This document shows, one piece after another, positions 12,523 through 23,999 of a stretch of 64,000 nt of DNA. The DNA comes from Rotaria macrura. Its lineage: Eukaryota > Rotifera > Eurotatoria > Philodinida > Philodinidae. Made by a program: the position numbers and the translations under genes. The DNA is taken from assembly GCA_900239685.1 (NCBI GenBank), contig OENT01000141.1:124001-188000 (forward strand), written 5' to 3'. Within the stretch, counting starts at the first letter, position 1. Each line of letters opens with the position of its first letter. The notes beneath the pieces were generated by a model. The model saw nothing but the letters and a program-made list of their open reading frames with translations. It was not told where the DNA came from and searched no databases.

Positions 12523-12870
12523 TTAATTCATTCGTTTGATTGTTTGAATGCTTTTATCATCTGCATTGGTATCGATGTTGTACGTTGTCCATTGATTTAA
12601 CAGATCAGTAATAGTCGATGCCGTTGTTTCACTTATCTGAAATGCATTTATGAGAAATGTGTAGAATGCGAAAGGAGTATCATGAATAAGAAAACGACCA
12701 AGCAAATCTTGTATGGTATAAATATTAATCGATTGTAATTGTTTGACTTCATTATCATTTATATCTGTAACGAGAAAAACAAGAAAACTGAAATACATTA
12801 TTTGAATCTCTCCCCTTCCCCCGACTTCGTCTTCTCCTTGCTACATACAGTATAATTTTTTCAATTTCAT
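12523..12870 (-). CDS. Short protein resembling barrier-to-autointegration factor
   Basis: The main exon, 12523-12764, follows a clean acceptor (CTCGTTACAG). A 22-nt first exon at 12849-12870 with donor GTATGT supplies an ATG in the right phase, giving 87 aa. The main exon resembles the BAF core: a helix-hairpin segment, then LLGRFLIHD (BAF has VLGQFLVLK) and a C-terminal helix with LLNQW (BAF has LREWC). BAF (BANF1) is an 89-aa dimer that bridges DNA and links chromatin to LEM proteins. Here the N-terminal DNA-binding stretch of BAF is missing and there is an added tail, so this may be a diverged paralogue with lost or changed binding. Assignment is by eye; another small helical protein is possible. 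Confidence 0.42.
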
Positions 12871-14294
12871 CTAGTTATTTTAACTGAATGATCTAGAGAT
12901 AAATTGCTCTAGTTTGAAACGTGTCCGATAAACGATGCAGCACAATATGTGGAATAAAAGTGAACTTTCAATGTATTCATGATTTCTGTAATTTTCATGA
13001 TATTCGTTATAACACCATTTTTATGTAAGACAAAAAACTTGATCTATGTTTAAACTAGAAGGAACATCCAGTCCATGCTAAATTATTGTGCGAACGAAGC
13101 TCATAAAGTGATTTGGATTACTTTTTTTTTTGTATAACGATTTTAGTGTACACAATGTTAAAATACGGATAATAAAATTGATTTCAAATAGCTTAAGATG
13201 GCTTTCTGTCAGCCTATAAGCGCATTACAAACAAATATATAGTAAGGCATTGATCAACTCTCATATAGATCTTTAAAACAAAAAGAAAATACAATTTATG
13301 GATTGAGCCGGACGGAAACTATCGTTATTTTTCTCACTGGCAATCATGTTTAAAGAGAAAACTATAGAAAATTCAGATATGGATGTTATCTTACTAATTC
13401 ATAACAAAAAAATTTTGATTCGATACGTTTCAACTATGTATCAATGGAAAGTTTTCGAACTCCGTCACTAATGACAGCAACGAACACCATACATTGTAGT
13501 TTTGTCATCCAACAAAAAGAAACGAGGATGCTAAACGCATGCAAAGCCGAAGTGACAGCTACGAGAAAAAGAAATACAAATTTATCTCTGACAGCTATGC
13601 AATAGAATTAAATACTTCCTAATTGACTGTTGGAAATTTTGATTTTTCCCATTCCTCAAACTGATGATTGCCGTGTCTTTATTTAAATATTTCTTCAATT
13701 TATTTTACTTATCCGTATGATGTGTTATGACAATTACGTAAGAAATGAATCATTTTGTTTCGTCGTGTCAATTATGAAAAATTTCCGCTAGCATTGTATG
13801 TCCTATTCGTTTAAATAAAAAGATACATGAAAAGAAACTAAGAATTTTATAAGTTATTTTTTGTAATATCTCATCTATGTTTTTTTCTCTAAGAATAAAA
13901 CGTAGAAATTTTTACTAAGAATTTTTTCTTGAAAAAACCAATATAAGTACTTTGATTAATCGGTTAAACCAATTCATCTAAGACAATAATTTATTCACAG
14001 AGGAAATACGAATGATATTCATTTGTATTTTCGTGGGATGAAACCTATCCATATTGTTTGACATAGACGTAAACCAGAATCTCTATTATAATTGTCGGTT
14101 AATTGTGTTATCTAACTGATTCTCGAGCTGTTTTATATTAACTTTCTCCTCGAAATGTAGTGTCGAAAAAGAAACCGACATTATCTCTAATGGGAATGCC
14201 TATAATTTAAACAGCTCTTTGAGACCATTGATTGTCGACATATTCCATATTGAAAGATGACATTCTACAGACATGTATCTAATGTGAAATGTTT
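12871..14294. other. No gene identified
   Basis: 1.4 kb of AT-rich sequence without a convincing frame, tRNA, or repeat. It probably includes the 5' flank of the BAF-like gene. Confidence 0.5.
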
Positions 14295-14705
14295 TTATGA
14301 AAAATAATGTATTTCGATTGATGAGCTACGGATAGTATCTTGATTTTTTCTAGTGATAGTTCTTCCATTGAATCGAAAAAATACACTACTTGGTAATTCA
14401 TCAATACTTCTGTTGCACAAATGAGCATGATAAAAATTGGCTTCGGTCAATGAGTTCAAATGTAAATGATGCATTTGAATTTGATTCTTATTAGTAATTG
14501 ATTTTAACTTTGATAAAATTGATGATTGACGAGGAAGAAGAACACTATTTAATGAGATGGATGCATCTGCAGATAGAGTCTTCTTATTAATCATCTTTTC
14601 AATGCTAAGTGACTCAGTACAGATGTTTTGCATTGGTTTTTTACGTTTTTTTAAAATATCATTTATGGAAGCAAGTGCAACACACATATCATTCAAAGGA
14701 TTCAT
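14295..14705 (-). CDS. Hypothetical protein, 136 aa
   Basis: An uninterrupted ATG ORF in single-exon form, not recognised. It is hydrophilic, with a basic stretch near residue 20 (ILKKRKK), Ser/Leu-rich centre and a C-terminal FRFNGRTITRKN. It has no signal peptide or membrane helix. It lies about 135 bp downstream of the stop of the Ly6-domain gene on the same strand, so it could be a second gene of one transcript or a 3'UTR ORF. Length alone is only mildly unusual for AT-rich DNA. Confidence 0.35.
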   Translation of the reverse strand: MNPLNDMCVALASINDILKKRKKPMQNICTESLSIEKMINKKTLSADASISLNSVLLPRQSSILSKLKSITNKNQIQMHHLHLNSLTEANFYHAHLCNRSIDELPSSVFFRFNGRTITRKNQDTIRSSSIEIHYFS

Positions 14706-14840
14706 ATATTTAAGTGATATGAAATTCAAATCTATTGCTTATTATGAAATAAAACGACTCTTGTGAAGAAAAAAAATGTTGCAACAAACGCACACAAACA
14801 AAAAAGAGTAGGCGCGCATTTCATTGATAGTTTCGTTTCA

Positions 14841-16370
14841 TCAATCACATGGTTCTACTTGTGGTTGTTGTGGTGGGCGTGGCTGTGATTGTCGTTGTTG
14901 TTGTTGTACGGGACGTTTTGCACAGAAGCCAACTGTTTGAGTATTACATAAGTTGTAATAGCAGCAGATATAATGTTTAGCATCGCATTTAAGACTTTTA
15001 TCGAACGCTTCACCAAATCCAAAACCACCACGGGCAACAGCAGCACCGGTCTTTGGGTCAAATTTCTATTTGATATAAAATATAAAAGAAAAGTGCATAT
15101 TATGATAATAAACTATTCAACGATTGAACAACACGAATTGATTTAGTTCATCGACGTACCGTATAGCAATATAAATTCTTGGCACCAAAAGCACTAGATG
15201 TACGAATTTCGTTTCCATCAAGTTTTTCTGGTTTGCAATTTTCGGCACCTTTACATTGATAACATGCTTTAACTTCCTGCTTTGGTGTAGCTTTTTCTAC
15301 GAATGAAATGGAATTATTTTTCCTTAGAACAATATATATATATATATAATAGATTATATAGTAGATTATTACCCGGTGATGGACAAGGTGATTTCATGTG
15401 TTTGTTGCAAAACGGTGTATGACAACATAAATGAAATCGATCTCGACATTTAAAGTTTTTATCGAACGTTTCACCAAGACCATAGGCATCTCGTTTGATG
15501 ACAGCACCTGATTCATCGAATTTCTTCGCAAGAAAAAAAAAGAAAGCAAAATGAATCAATAGTTCTACTTGTTCATCTATCGCTGAACAAAGATAATAAA
15601 AAATAGTTCCTCAGTACGTCACGTAACAAGACATATTGATGAGAACATAATAAAACAGAAAACCAATAGCATGTTTCTATCAATATAAACGCAGACTAGT
15701 AGGAAAACAGAAGCTTATCGTATTCTTCACTAACCAGGATATATTCGATAATATCTGCAGTGAGTTAAAACATTTATCAATAGCTACAATGTTTTCTTTT
15801 CTACAATTATTAGTTTTAGCTCGAGAAAAATGAACCATCTGACTTCGGAATGTGTTGCTTACAAGAGTTTGACTTCCTCATTGAATATATGAAATAGTTA
15901 ATCACGTGTTTGTCACTGAAACTACTGATGTATATAAGTGTGTACTCAATTAACTGTAACTAACATGATTCTATAAAAGCAGTTGTTCATGACTGTACAG
16001 GGTCAATATATACTTGCTTATGTCGATAAGCAAGTATAATATTCGGGAAGAGAAAGAGAGGTCAAGTTACGTAATGTATTGACCATAGAAGTCTCAAGCT
16101 ACAATAACATTCTCTTTCGTATGATGTAGAGTATAGTATTACCGTATAGCATGTTAAAACAGCGGCACCAAATGCTCTTGATGTCTTGGTTGCATATTTT
16201 TCAAATGGAACACCGTTACATTTGGTTATTTTTTCACCCCAGAATTTGAATTTACGTGATGGATTTAGTTCGTTACATTGATAACAAATTTTGGCTGAAC
16301 TTAAACCCAATTGAATTACAATTACTATAGATACATAGTTTGAAATTTTGTGTAAAGATGTAGTTTTCAA
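14841..16370 (-). CDS. Secreted protein with two Ly6/three-finger domains
   Basis: Exons in coding order are 16143-16370, 15373-15523, 15160-15296 and 14841-15065, giving 246 aa. A signal peptide (about residues 1-27, IVIVIQLGLSSA) is followed by two tandem domains, each built from two exons. The first half begins CYQC and ends near CYT; the second half begins KFD and ends CC..xxCN (LCCHTPFCN and ICCYYNLCN). The CYQC start and CC...CN end are the Ly6/uPAR three-finger signature. The last exon adds a Gln/Pro-rich tail with a terminal Cys. No GPI-anchor hydrophobic tail is seen, so it is probably secreted. Intron phases repeat (0, 1, 0), as expected from domain duplication. Function unknown; members act as receptors, toxins or channel modulators. 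Confidence 0.75.
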
Positions 16371-19300
16371 TTTGTTTTTCTAACTTACTGTAGAAAATAA
16401 TGCTAAGAAGAGTTTTAGACATTGTTCTGTTGTAAACAAAGATGTATCGTTCCACACTCGAATTACACACTGATCATAATGAGAACGAGGAAAAGCTGAC
16501 TGTAATAATATTTTTTTTCTCTTCCTCTCGGCAATGTTGATATTGGCCGACGTGCGATAAACATCGAAGTTCCGGCATTGATTTCACACCAAATATATCA
16601 TGTAAACATAGAGAAAGCAACGATATGTTGCTTTTCGTTGATGGTTGAGAAGGGGAAAAAATACGACGACAGATTGTACAGATTAGGTTTCTCGTCCACA
16701 TCTCATGTAAACAGGATGCAGAAGACATATTTATGTTATAGCTTATATTAATCTTATCTTTTGTATTTATCGTCACGCTGCTTGAGAAAAACTAATAGGA
16801 ACGAGACGACGAGAAAAGGAAACAGGAGTAAAATGACATTAATGAAGTTGATGTGAATGATGGGTAACTCAAACAATTGACAAAAACAAATAGTTAATAA
16901 TAGATACGCATAGAACATGTGCTGTTTATGTGCTTGACAGAAAATAGTATTACGGAAACTCTACTCAAGCATACAACTTTCAGTGTTTCTATCGAGCTAA
17001 AAGACTCGACAACAAAACAATGTTTTGTAAGTCGAAAGAATAACAGCAACAGTTCTTTTCCTTGACAGAGATTCAACTGTCTTTTCATTTACATTAAAGA
17101 GATATTAATAGACAGATAACATCTGTAATGACTTGCAAAATACACTTCATGTGTTCATTATAGCCTAATATTTTAGAGAATACATTGTATAGCAATTAGA
17201 ATGATCTAATTAAAAAATCATTAATCAGTATAATGATAATAATTGGGATTGATGAGCAAATACGTTCAGTTATACATATATGTATATATACGACAATGCA
17301 AATAACATTTATCTTAGATATGTATTCGATGTGAATAGGAAAGAACTTTTTTTTTTGTGACCTATAAGATTATTTGATGGGAAAAGCGTGTTTTGATCAC
17401 TAAAATTAGGTAGTACTGATCACCAAACGCATTTTTCGATAGTTTTGTTCACCAAAAATCTGAAGATCCAAATGATCACACAAAACAATAGATAGATTGG
17501 ATCACCAAATATTGTTAAAACGTTAAGCTATCGCACCATCTCTTTCCTTGTATTCAATAATAGTTACGTTTCGTCAGTTGTCTTGTTCTTCTGTATGTTA
17601 TGTATAAATAATAAGTTAGTCAATGTCGATTCGTGTAAACACTCAGTTGATCTAGCATATCTATTTAATTTATATCAAGTCAATGATAAGACACGCTTTC
17701 AATAACCAGGTATAAGAACCACAAGAGAAAATCCCGAGAAAATTAAAACAGTCTACGATAATAGATTGATATTGTGATACCCTTATTTCATTGGAAAAAA
17801 GACATAAAATCGAAAATTTTTGACAGGTCAACTAAAGTAGATGCATGCCTGCGTAAACATAATTATTAAAAAATACAAATATCTATTTCATGGTGAAACA
17901 TGAGCGTCCCATTATTTCGGAAAAAAACAGAGAAATAATCTTTTTAGCTGAGCTAGTTACAATAATGCCAGGAGTGTAAATATGAAACTAACATTAGAAC
18001 TGTAGAGATTCAAATTTTTTCTCTCTATATTACATGCCAACTAATAGATGTTGATGAAAATCGTCAGAAGAAATTTCTCTGAATATCAAAACCAAGGCGA
18101 ATTATTCAGTTAGATCTAATGAATTTAGCAACAAAAGACAATGTTTACGAATATGGGAAAGAACGATACTTTTCTTACACTCCTATTCAGTGCGTTTAAC
18201 ATAGCAAATGAGTTATGGACGATGAGGAGTATCTATCATCAGTATATTTTATCAGATCAATGTAAACTCAGTTTTTTTTTCTATTATTCTATATATAATG
18301 AAAGAAATACGACACCAACAATAGTACGTTAGTCTGTTTGATTTGGTAAATATTTACTAAGAACTTGATATTGAAAGAAAAACTACAACAATAGTCCGAT
18401 TTATGTGATATAATGTAGCATCGATGCATGCATAAATAGACGTTCGATATTTATTTTTACCGTATATTCAAAGGCCGTTTACAAGAGTGTTACATATTTA
18501 GTATAGGAATAAGTATTAATGCCAAGAAATTCTTCAAGAAGAGTACCCATGGTTTGTATTGACATTTGCCGAAAGAAATTTCCCAACACCAATCTAAATT
18601 GTAATCAAACAGAAGCATACAGACACGGCCATAGTTGAGCTGTGAATTTTCGTTCCAGTTTCGGACGTAACGTCGAATATAAAATATACGCATGGCTATT
18701 TCAATGAAATTAACTAGCCGAAATGAACAAGATAAGATAATACGCTTAGAGAGCAACAGCGACAGCATCATTTTTTTCAACCTAACGAATATTGATCCTC
18801 GCACTAACATCAGTGTTTTTCATCCATATTTATAATTCCTTTTCGTTCTTAACACTCTTTGATTGGTGTCTTATGCATTTGATGTTCTTTCTTCGTTGTA
18901 CATCTATGAATGTTTCACGTGAGACAGATATACTTGATAGCTTTGAGTTAATACAATAAAACATCATGAACAACGAATTATTATAAAACTAATCATCGAA
19001 ATCATTGTGATACTACTCTTCACTATTTAAAAATCGCTAGCAACTATTTGAAAATTTTCTTCTTTGCACACATTCTTACTTTTCTCTTATAAGAATCATA
19101 CAATGACATTTTGGCTCACGTTAAAAAAGTAGTTCGTCGAACGCTGATCAAGATTCATCGTTGCTCATTACAGTTGTTATAAAGTATAATTAAAGTCTAC
19201 GCAGTAAATACAACTGATATGCTCCCTTCTCGATTCATCAGAATTTATATAGACACGAAAGTATTTCAATAGTAAATTTTTCGGATGTACTAACACTTAG

Positions 19301-20392
19301 TTAAGTATCCTATGGTTTCGAAATCGTCCTGATATATTGTGAGATATTCAAAGAATATAAGTCGATAAAAATTCATTTGATAACTCAGAATCTTTGAACA
19401 GACTTCGTATGTCTTTTAATTCATACATTTCAAACATGAAATAGTCAATGTTTGAAGAGCTTATACTTTCATGGTAAAGTTAATCATCCTTTTATAATAA
19501 TTACCAAAATAAAAATTCATTGTAATATATTCGATAACTCAGAATAGTCATTTGAAAACATCTATTAAGTTATAAATTAAAAAGAAAATATTTTAGTTCA
19601 TACCAAAATAACCGACATTTTTCAAAGTCGTATTGATGAAAACATGGCCGAAAAGATCAAATAGCAAAAGAACACTCCTACCATTTCAGAAATATCAATC
19701 AGTGATCTATCGTTCGATGCATATATTTCACATTTTTCAAATTTTTGACTGTCATTCGTACTACTTTCACGGACAGAAGAATGATACCATGCCTTTTCAA
19801 ACTTTCTAATAAATTTTCAAAACGGTTACACAATTCTTATTTGTTCTTTTAATGATTAGTTTAATAACAGATGTCTCTTTTTTTTTCGAATTCTGAATTA
19901 TCTTCACATTTTCTTTGCTTCAGTTTGTTGAGCTCACGGGTTTAGTCTTTTCATTATTACATATAGCTTATCGACTCGTACTTGTTTGTCATAGAGCAAT
20001 CATCATGACGTATTCAAATTTAAATGATATTTATTGGAATTCCTCATTTTGGTTAAGTTGAAATATGAAAAAGAAACAATAGAAAAATATTTATTCATCA
20101 AATTCTATTCTTTGAATCTTTCTCGAATTACTTTTTCATTCCATAGAATGTGAAAAAACAAAAGTCTGTCTAAAACAAATTCTTTTCTTTCTTTTGTCGT
20201 TTCAGTAGAATAAACATGACCATGATTATAATATCCAAAAGGATTAAATAGCCATCACATCATCATGCTTCTTAGACGATCAATGTACTATCGAATACGA
20301 TGGACTGAATGCCTGTAGTATTAAATATCACATGTATTTTATTTTTTACAGGTCAACTCGTTTGAATGTAGTGAATTCTAATTGATCAGACA
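16371..20392. other. No gene identified
   Basis: About 4 kb. Short frames at 16474-16776 and 18490-18810 (minus) and 18141-18332 (plus) do not resemble known proteins and could not be extended by splicing. Simple AT-rich sequence; one small degenerate repeat is listed separately. Confidence 0.45.
17395..17508. repeat. Degenerate array of GATCACC-like motifs
   Basis: Five copies of a short motif near GATCACCAAA begin at 17395, 17418, 17447, 17474 and 17500, spaced 23-29 bp. Copies vary by one to three bases and the spacers differ. It may be a decayed tandem repeat. Confidence 0.35.
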
Positions 20393-20400
20393 TATATAAG
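20393..20400 (+). promoter_or_regulatory. Candidate TATA box
   Basis: TATATAAG lies 50 bp before the start codon of the DUF4139-like gene. That distance is suitable for a short 5'UTR. Confidence 0.45.
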
Positions 20401-20450
20401 CAGTATCATTTCATTCATTTCTTCAACAGAAAGCTTCGAAGTCGATTACA

Positions 20451-21799
20451 ATGTTGTTTCGTCTAGTCGTTTTCGGTCTTTTGACTATAGGATGTACATC
20501 GTCGGATAGTACAGTTCGACTTTATGAGACATTTGCAGAAATACGTCAACTATACAATGGACCACTTCGTTTTCGACAAGCCGATTGGGACCATGTGAAA
20601 CATGAAAGTATTATGTTACAATCAACATCGGATAATAACACTACTGCTATATTATTCGAACGTCGTATCATGCGGACTAATTTTAATATGACAGGTTGTA
20701 TAATCATAAATAATATATTTTACATTTCCTGTGTTTTATGAATCATTTCCTTTAAGGTAAAAGAATCTACGTACGAAAATATGCTGAGCAGAAACAACCT
20801 GTACAGTGTGACTTAATTAAGCAAGACAATGAATATTCAATTGTACGTGAAATAGATACAGGGCGTTACTTCCGTATTCAATCTCATCTTATTGAATATT
20901 TTCATGAACCTCAATTAAATCCAATATATGAAGTTTCTTTTCATCCAATACCAACGAATTTATCTCTGATTGTTAGCTATATTGTTAGTAATCTTCGATG
21001 GAATGCGCGTTATACATTGCAAACATTTACGGATGGTGAAAGTCAATTTCAAATTTTAGCTGACATTATCAATTCAAGTCCATTGATGTATCATTTTAAT
21101 TTAACTCATTTGATGTCAGGTGACATCAATGTTGCATTCGGCAATGGTAAGAGTTCATCATTGATTGCTACAGCTATTTCATCAAAATATAATATCGATT
21201 TCAATGGTATTCATTTGTTTTCTCTTATTAATAACTCGTTGACAATTGAACCTTATTCAATCTTTACTTTACCTATTGTTCTACCAAATATTCGTATCAA
21301 GGTCTTGTTTACTTATAATCTTGTATTGAATATTCCATTGCCTGCAACAAATAGTCCTACATCAGTCATAACTGGTAAACATAAATTCCTGCGTCTCTAT
21401 CAATTATCGAATTGTTCATCATCTCTACCAAGTGGTCGTCTTCTTGTTTATGATTCATCTTCAAATGTGCTCACAGGTGAATGTCATTTACCAGCATTGG
21501 CCGAATCAGAAAAATATGAATTCGAACTAGGACAAGATTCAGATATTATGTTTGTATACAATCGTACGTTGACAGCAAGTCGAACAACAAATTCATCATT
21601 AATAACAACTAATGTTTTAATACAAAATTATAAACATCGAAAAGTTAATATTCGATTTAAATCTATGTGCCATTTATCAATGACATGTTTATTTTATGAT
21701 AATAAAGCTCGTTCACTTGGCTCACGTTTACGTTATGATCTTATTCTTGAAGCTAAATCCGAAGTAGCATTTACGTTTACTGCCGTTAGACTATCCTAA
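20451..21799 (+). CDS. Secreted DUF4139-like protein
   Basis: Exons 20451-20694 and 20757-21799 (62-nt intron) give 428 aa. An N-terminal signal peptide (about residues 1-18, with a Cys near the cleavage site) precedes an all-beta-looking body. The segment SYIVSNLRWNARYTLQ near residue 165 matches the DUF4139 pattern (SYxVxxAxWxPxYxL). The C-terminal part, with VLIQNYKHRKVNIRF, resembles the domain's final beta-sandwich. Several NxS/T sequons are present. The family is widespread in bacteria and eukaryotes and has no firm biochemical role. It precedes the ZIP transporter on the same strand by 540 bp, with no evidence for a functional link. Confidence 0.62.
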
Positions 21800-22339
21800 C
21801 AAGGTAAAGAAAACAATCGCTTAACCAATTACTTTTGTCACAATTCATCACGCCATACTGACTGTAACGATGTATGTACTGTGTTTTTATTAGCTAGAAA
21901 GAAAAAACTCAATAAAAAGAAATTATCATCAGAAAGAGATATATGTGAAGAAAAAAAGATGCATATTACAGAGAGAGTAACGACAAGAAAAATATCCAAG
22001 CGTATAATATACAATGAAAGTGTTCTTCGAAAGAAAAACCACGTGTGCATCCATAATAAAATGTAAATAGCCTTCAAGTACGATGACTAGTTGAAAAGAA
22101 GGGAAATGGATTGAGGAGTAGGGTACGTAAGCAAAAAAAGCAGCGGCTATAGGTTTTTGAGTATCTATCTCCTCCTATCGAAAGACGATAGAGAGAGAGA
22201 GAAAAAGTGAGCGAAATACGGCAGCCGATGTAAGACTGCCTGAATACTTTTTGTATTACTATCAAAAGGTAGGCCAAAGCATCAGAATACAACATTATTC
22301 GTCTGAAATAAACGCAAGACAATAGGGTCATTATTGGAT
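21800..22339 (+). other. Intergenic spacer before the ZIP gene
   Basis: 540 bp with no supported gene. The purine-rich plus strand (21890-22010) and a GA run near 22190 explain the open frames here. It probably contains the 3'UTR of the upstream gene and the ZIP promoter. Confidence 0.5.
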
Positions 22340-23783
22340 ATGACGGTACTGAACAGTACTCATAGTATTTCTCTACTGGATCCTAGTTGTTCACTAACTG
22401 ATGAACAAATTCAAAATTCTTACAATTTAACATTTCATATCATATCCATCTTCGTATTACTAATTATTTCATTACTCGGTGCTTTTATTTCGGTTGCATC
22501 AACAAGGATTGAATCTCTACAATTTAATCCAATTATTATGAATGTTGGCAAGTTCTTTGGTAGCGGGTACGTTACTTGAAAAAATAGTGTAATATATTTT
22601 CATACATTCATTAACTTCTTTTTATTCTAATTATCTTAGAGTTGTATTAGCAACAGGTTTCATTCATCTCATGCCAGATGCCATGGCAAAATTAACTGAT
22701 CCTTGTCTACCTACATCTTGGCATGTATATGGTGCATATGCTGGTCTTTTTGCTTTGATAGCTGTTCTTTCAATGCAATTAATTGAATTCTTAGCTCATC
22801 AACGATTTCATGCAATGAAGTATGACGATGCTCATAATACGATAAAAGATGATTCCAAAAGACTGATGAAAAGAAAAAACTCAGACGATAAAACAGTGGA
22901 ATCTGAAGAAACAAAAGAATCGATTGGGGACATGATTGAACCGTCATCTATGAAATGTATTAACGATAATATTGAAAAATCTGACCAGAAAGAACAAATG
23001 GATGAAGAACTAAACAGCATTGCGAATGCCAACAACGTCCATATTAGAATAGAAAGGCCAGAAGAATTTATTGGAATAATTGAAAATTGTAAACCACAAA
23101 TAAAGGATATACATGACCAGCAGATCGAATATGTTGGCATTAAGAAAATTCTTAGTCAAAATGAAATAAGAGAAAAAGATAATCAAGATGAGATCATAGT
23201 AATGGAATTGCCACAAATCGAAATTTCGTGTTCATCGACAAATAATTATGAAACATCGACACATTATCATGGAGCTGTGTTTCAAAATGATGACAAAAAT
23301 CATGAGATAAGTGCTTATCTACTCGAATTCGGTATAGCTCTTCATTCAATTCTTATTGGTTTAACATTGGGAACGGCAACTGATTCATTCATTGCCCTGT
23401 TCATAGCACTTTCTTTTCATCAATTTTTTGAAGCGATCGCTCTGGGTACACAAATTGCTCGTTCCCCAATTATTACTCTTAAATCAGCTATGTGTATGGT
23501 TATTTGTTTTGCTCTTACAACGCCTGTTGGCATTGTAATTGGAATAGGTATTCGTTCTGGCACATACAATCCAAAATCTGTCACTTCATTACTCGTCACT
23601 GGTATCTTGAATTCATTGTCAGCTGGAATTCTCATTTATGTATCTCTTGTTAATTTAATCACAGTTGAAATGGGCATTCAAGCCCATAGCTTTTATCGAT
23701 TAAGTGCTCGATTGAAATTATTATATTTCATATCCTTATATCTAGGAGCAGCAGTTATGACTATCATTGGCCGATGTGCTTAA
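22340..23783 (+). CDS. ZIP family metal ion transporter
   Basis: Exons 22340-22566 and 22640-23783 (73-nt intron) give 456 aa. The first three membrane helices lie within residues 30-130, including ATGFIHLMPDA. A long charged cytoplasmic loop rich in Glu, Asp and Lys (about 135-300) follows, then five C-terminal helices. The conserved metal-site helices read HSILIGLTLG (helix IV) and HQFFEAIALG (helix V), the His and Glu residues that form the ZIP binuclear centre. ZIPs import Zn2+, Fe2+ or Mn2+ into the cytosol. The pattern HSxxIGLTLG...LSFHQFFE is closer to plant, fungal and protist ZIPs than to animal ZIP1-3. The loop is acidic rather than the usual His-rich type. Substrate cannot be read from sequence. 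Confidence 0.88.
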
Positions 23784-23993
23784 AAATCTAGATATAGATT
23801 TCGGAAGTGTTACGAGTTTTAATCTACATGGAATGCGATGTGAGGTTTTTTCTAGTTTTCTTTATCTTTTCTTTTATGCCTCTCTTTTCGATTGAGCATC
23901 GTTGAATATCTGTATTTTATAATGAAACTTTATTGTATGCAAAAGTAAAAAAATAGTTTTAAAAAGGGATAGAACGACACTTTCGATTGTCTT

Positions 23994-23999
23994 TTTATT
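23994..23999 (-). terminator. AATAAA overlapping the RAD51B stop codon
   Basis: The stop codon TAA runs straight into ATAAA, so the polyadenylation signal shares its first base with the stop codon. This predicts a 3'UTR of only about 15-30 nt. Confidence 0.5.

Noticed and set aside
16474-16776. Cys-containing ORF upstream of the Ly6-domain gene as an additional domain
   Set aside because: Cys spacing does not match the three-finger pattern and there is no in-phase link to the gene.
18490-18810. 106-codon minus ORF as a gene
   Set aside because: Hydrophobic and aromatic-rich, but no recognised domain, splice partners or conserved motif.
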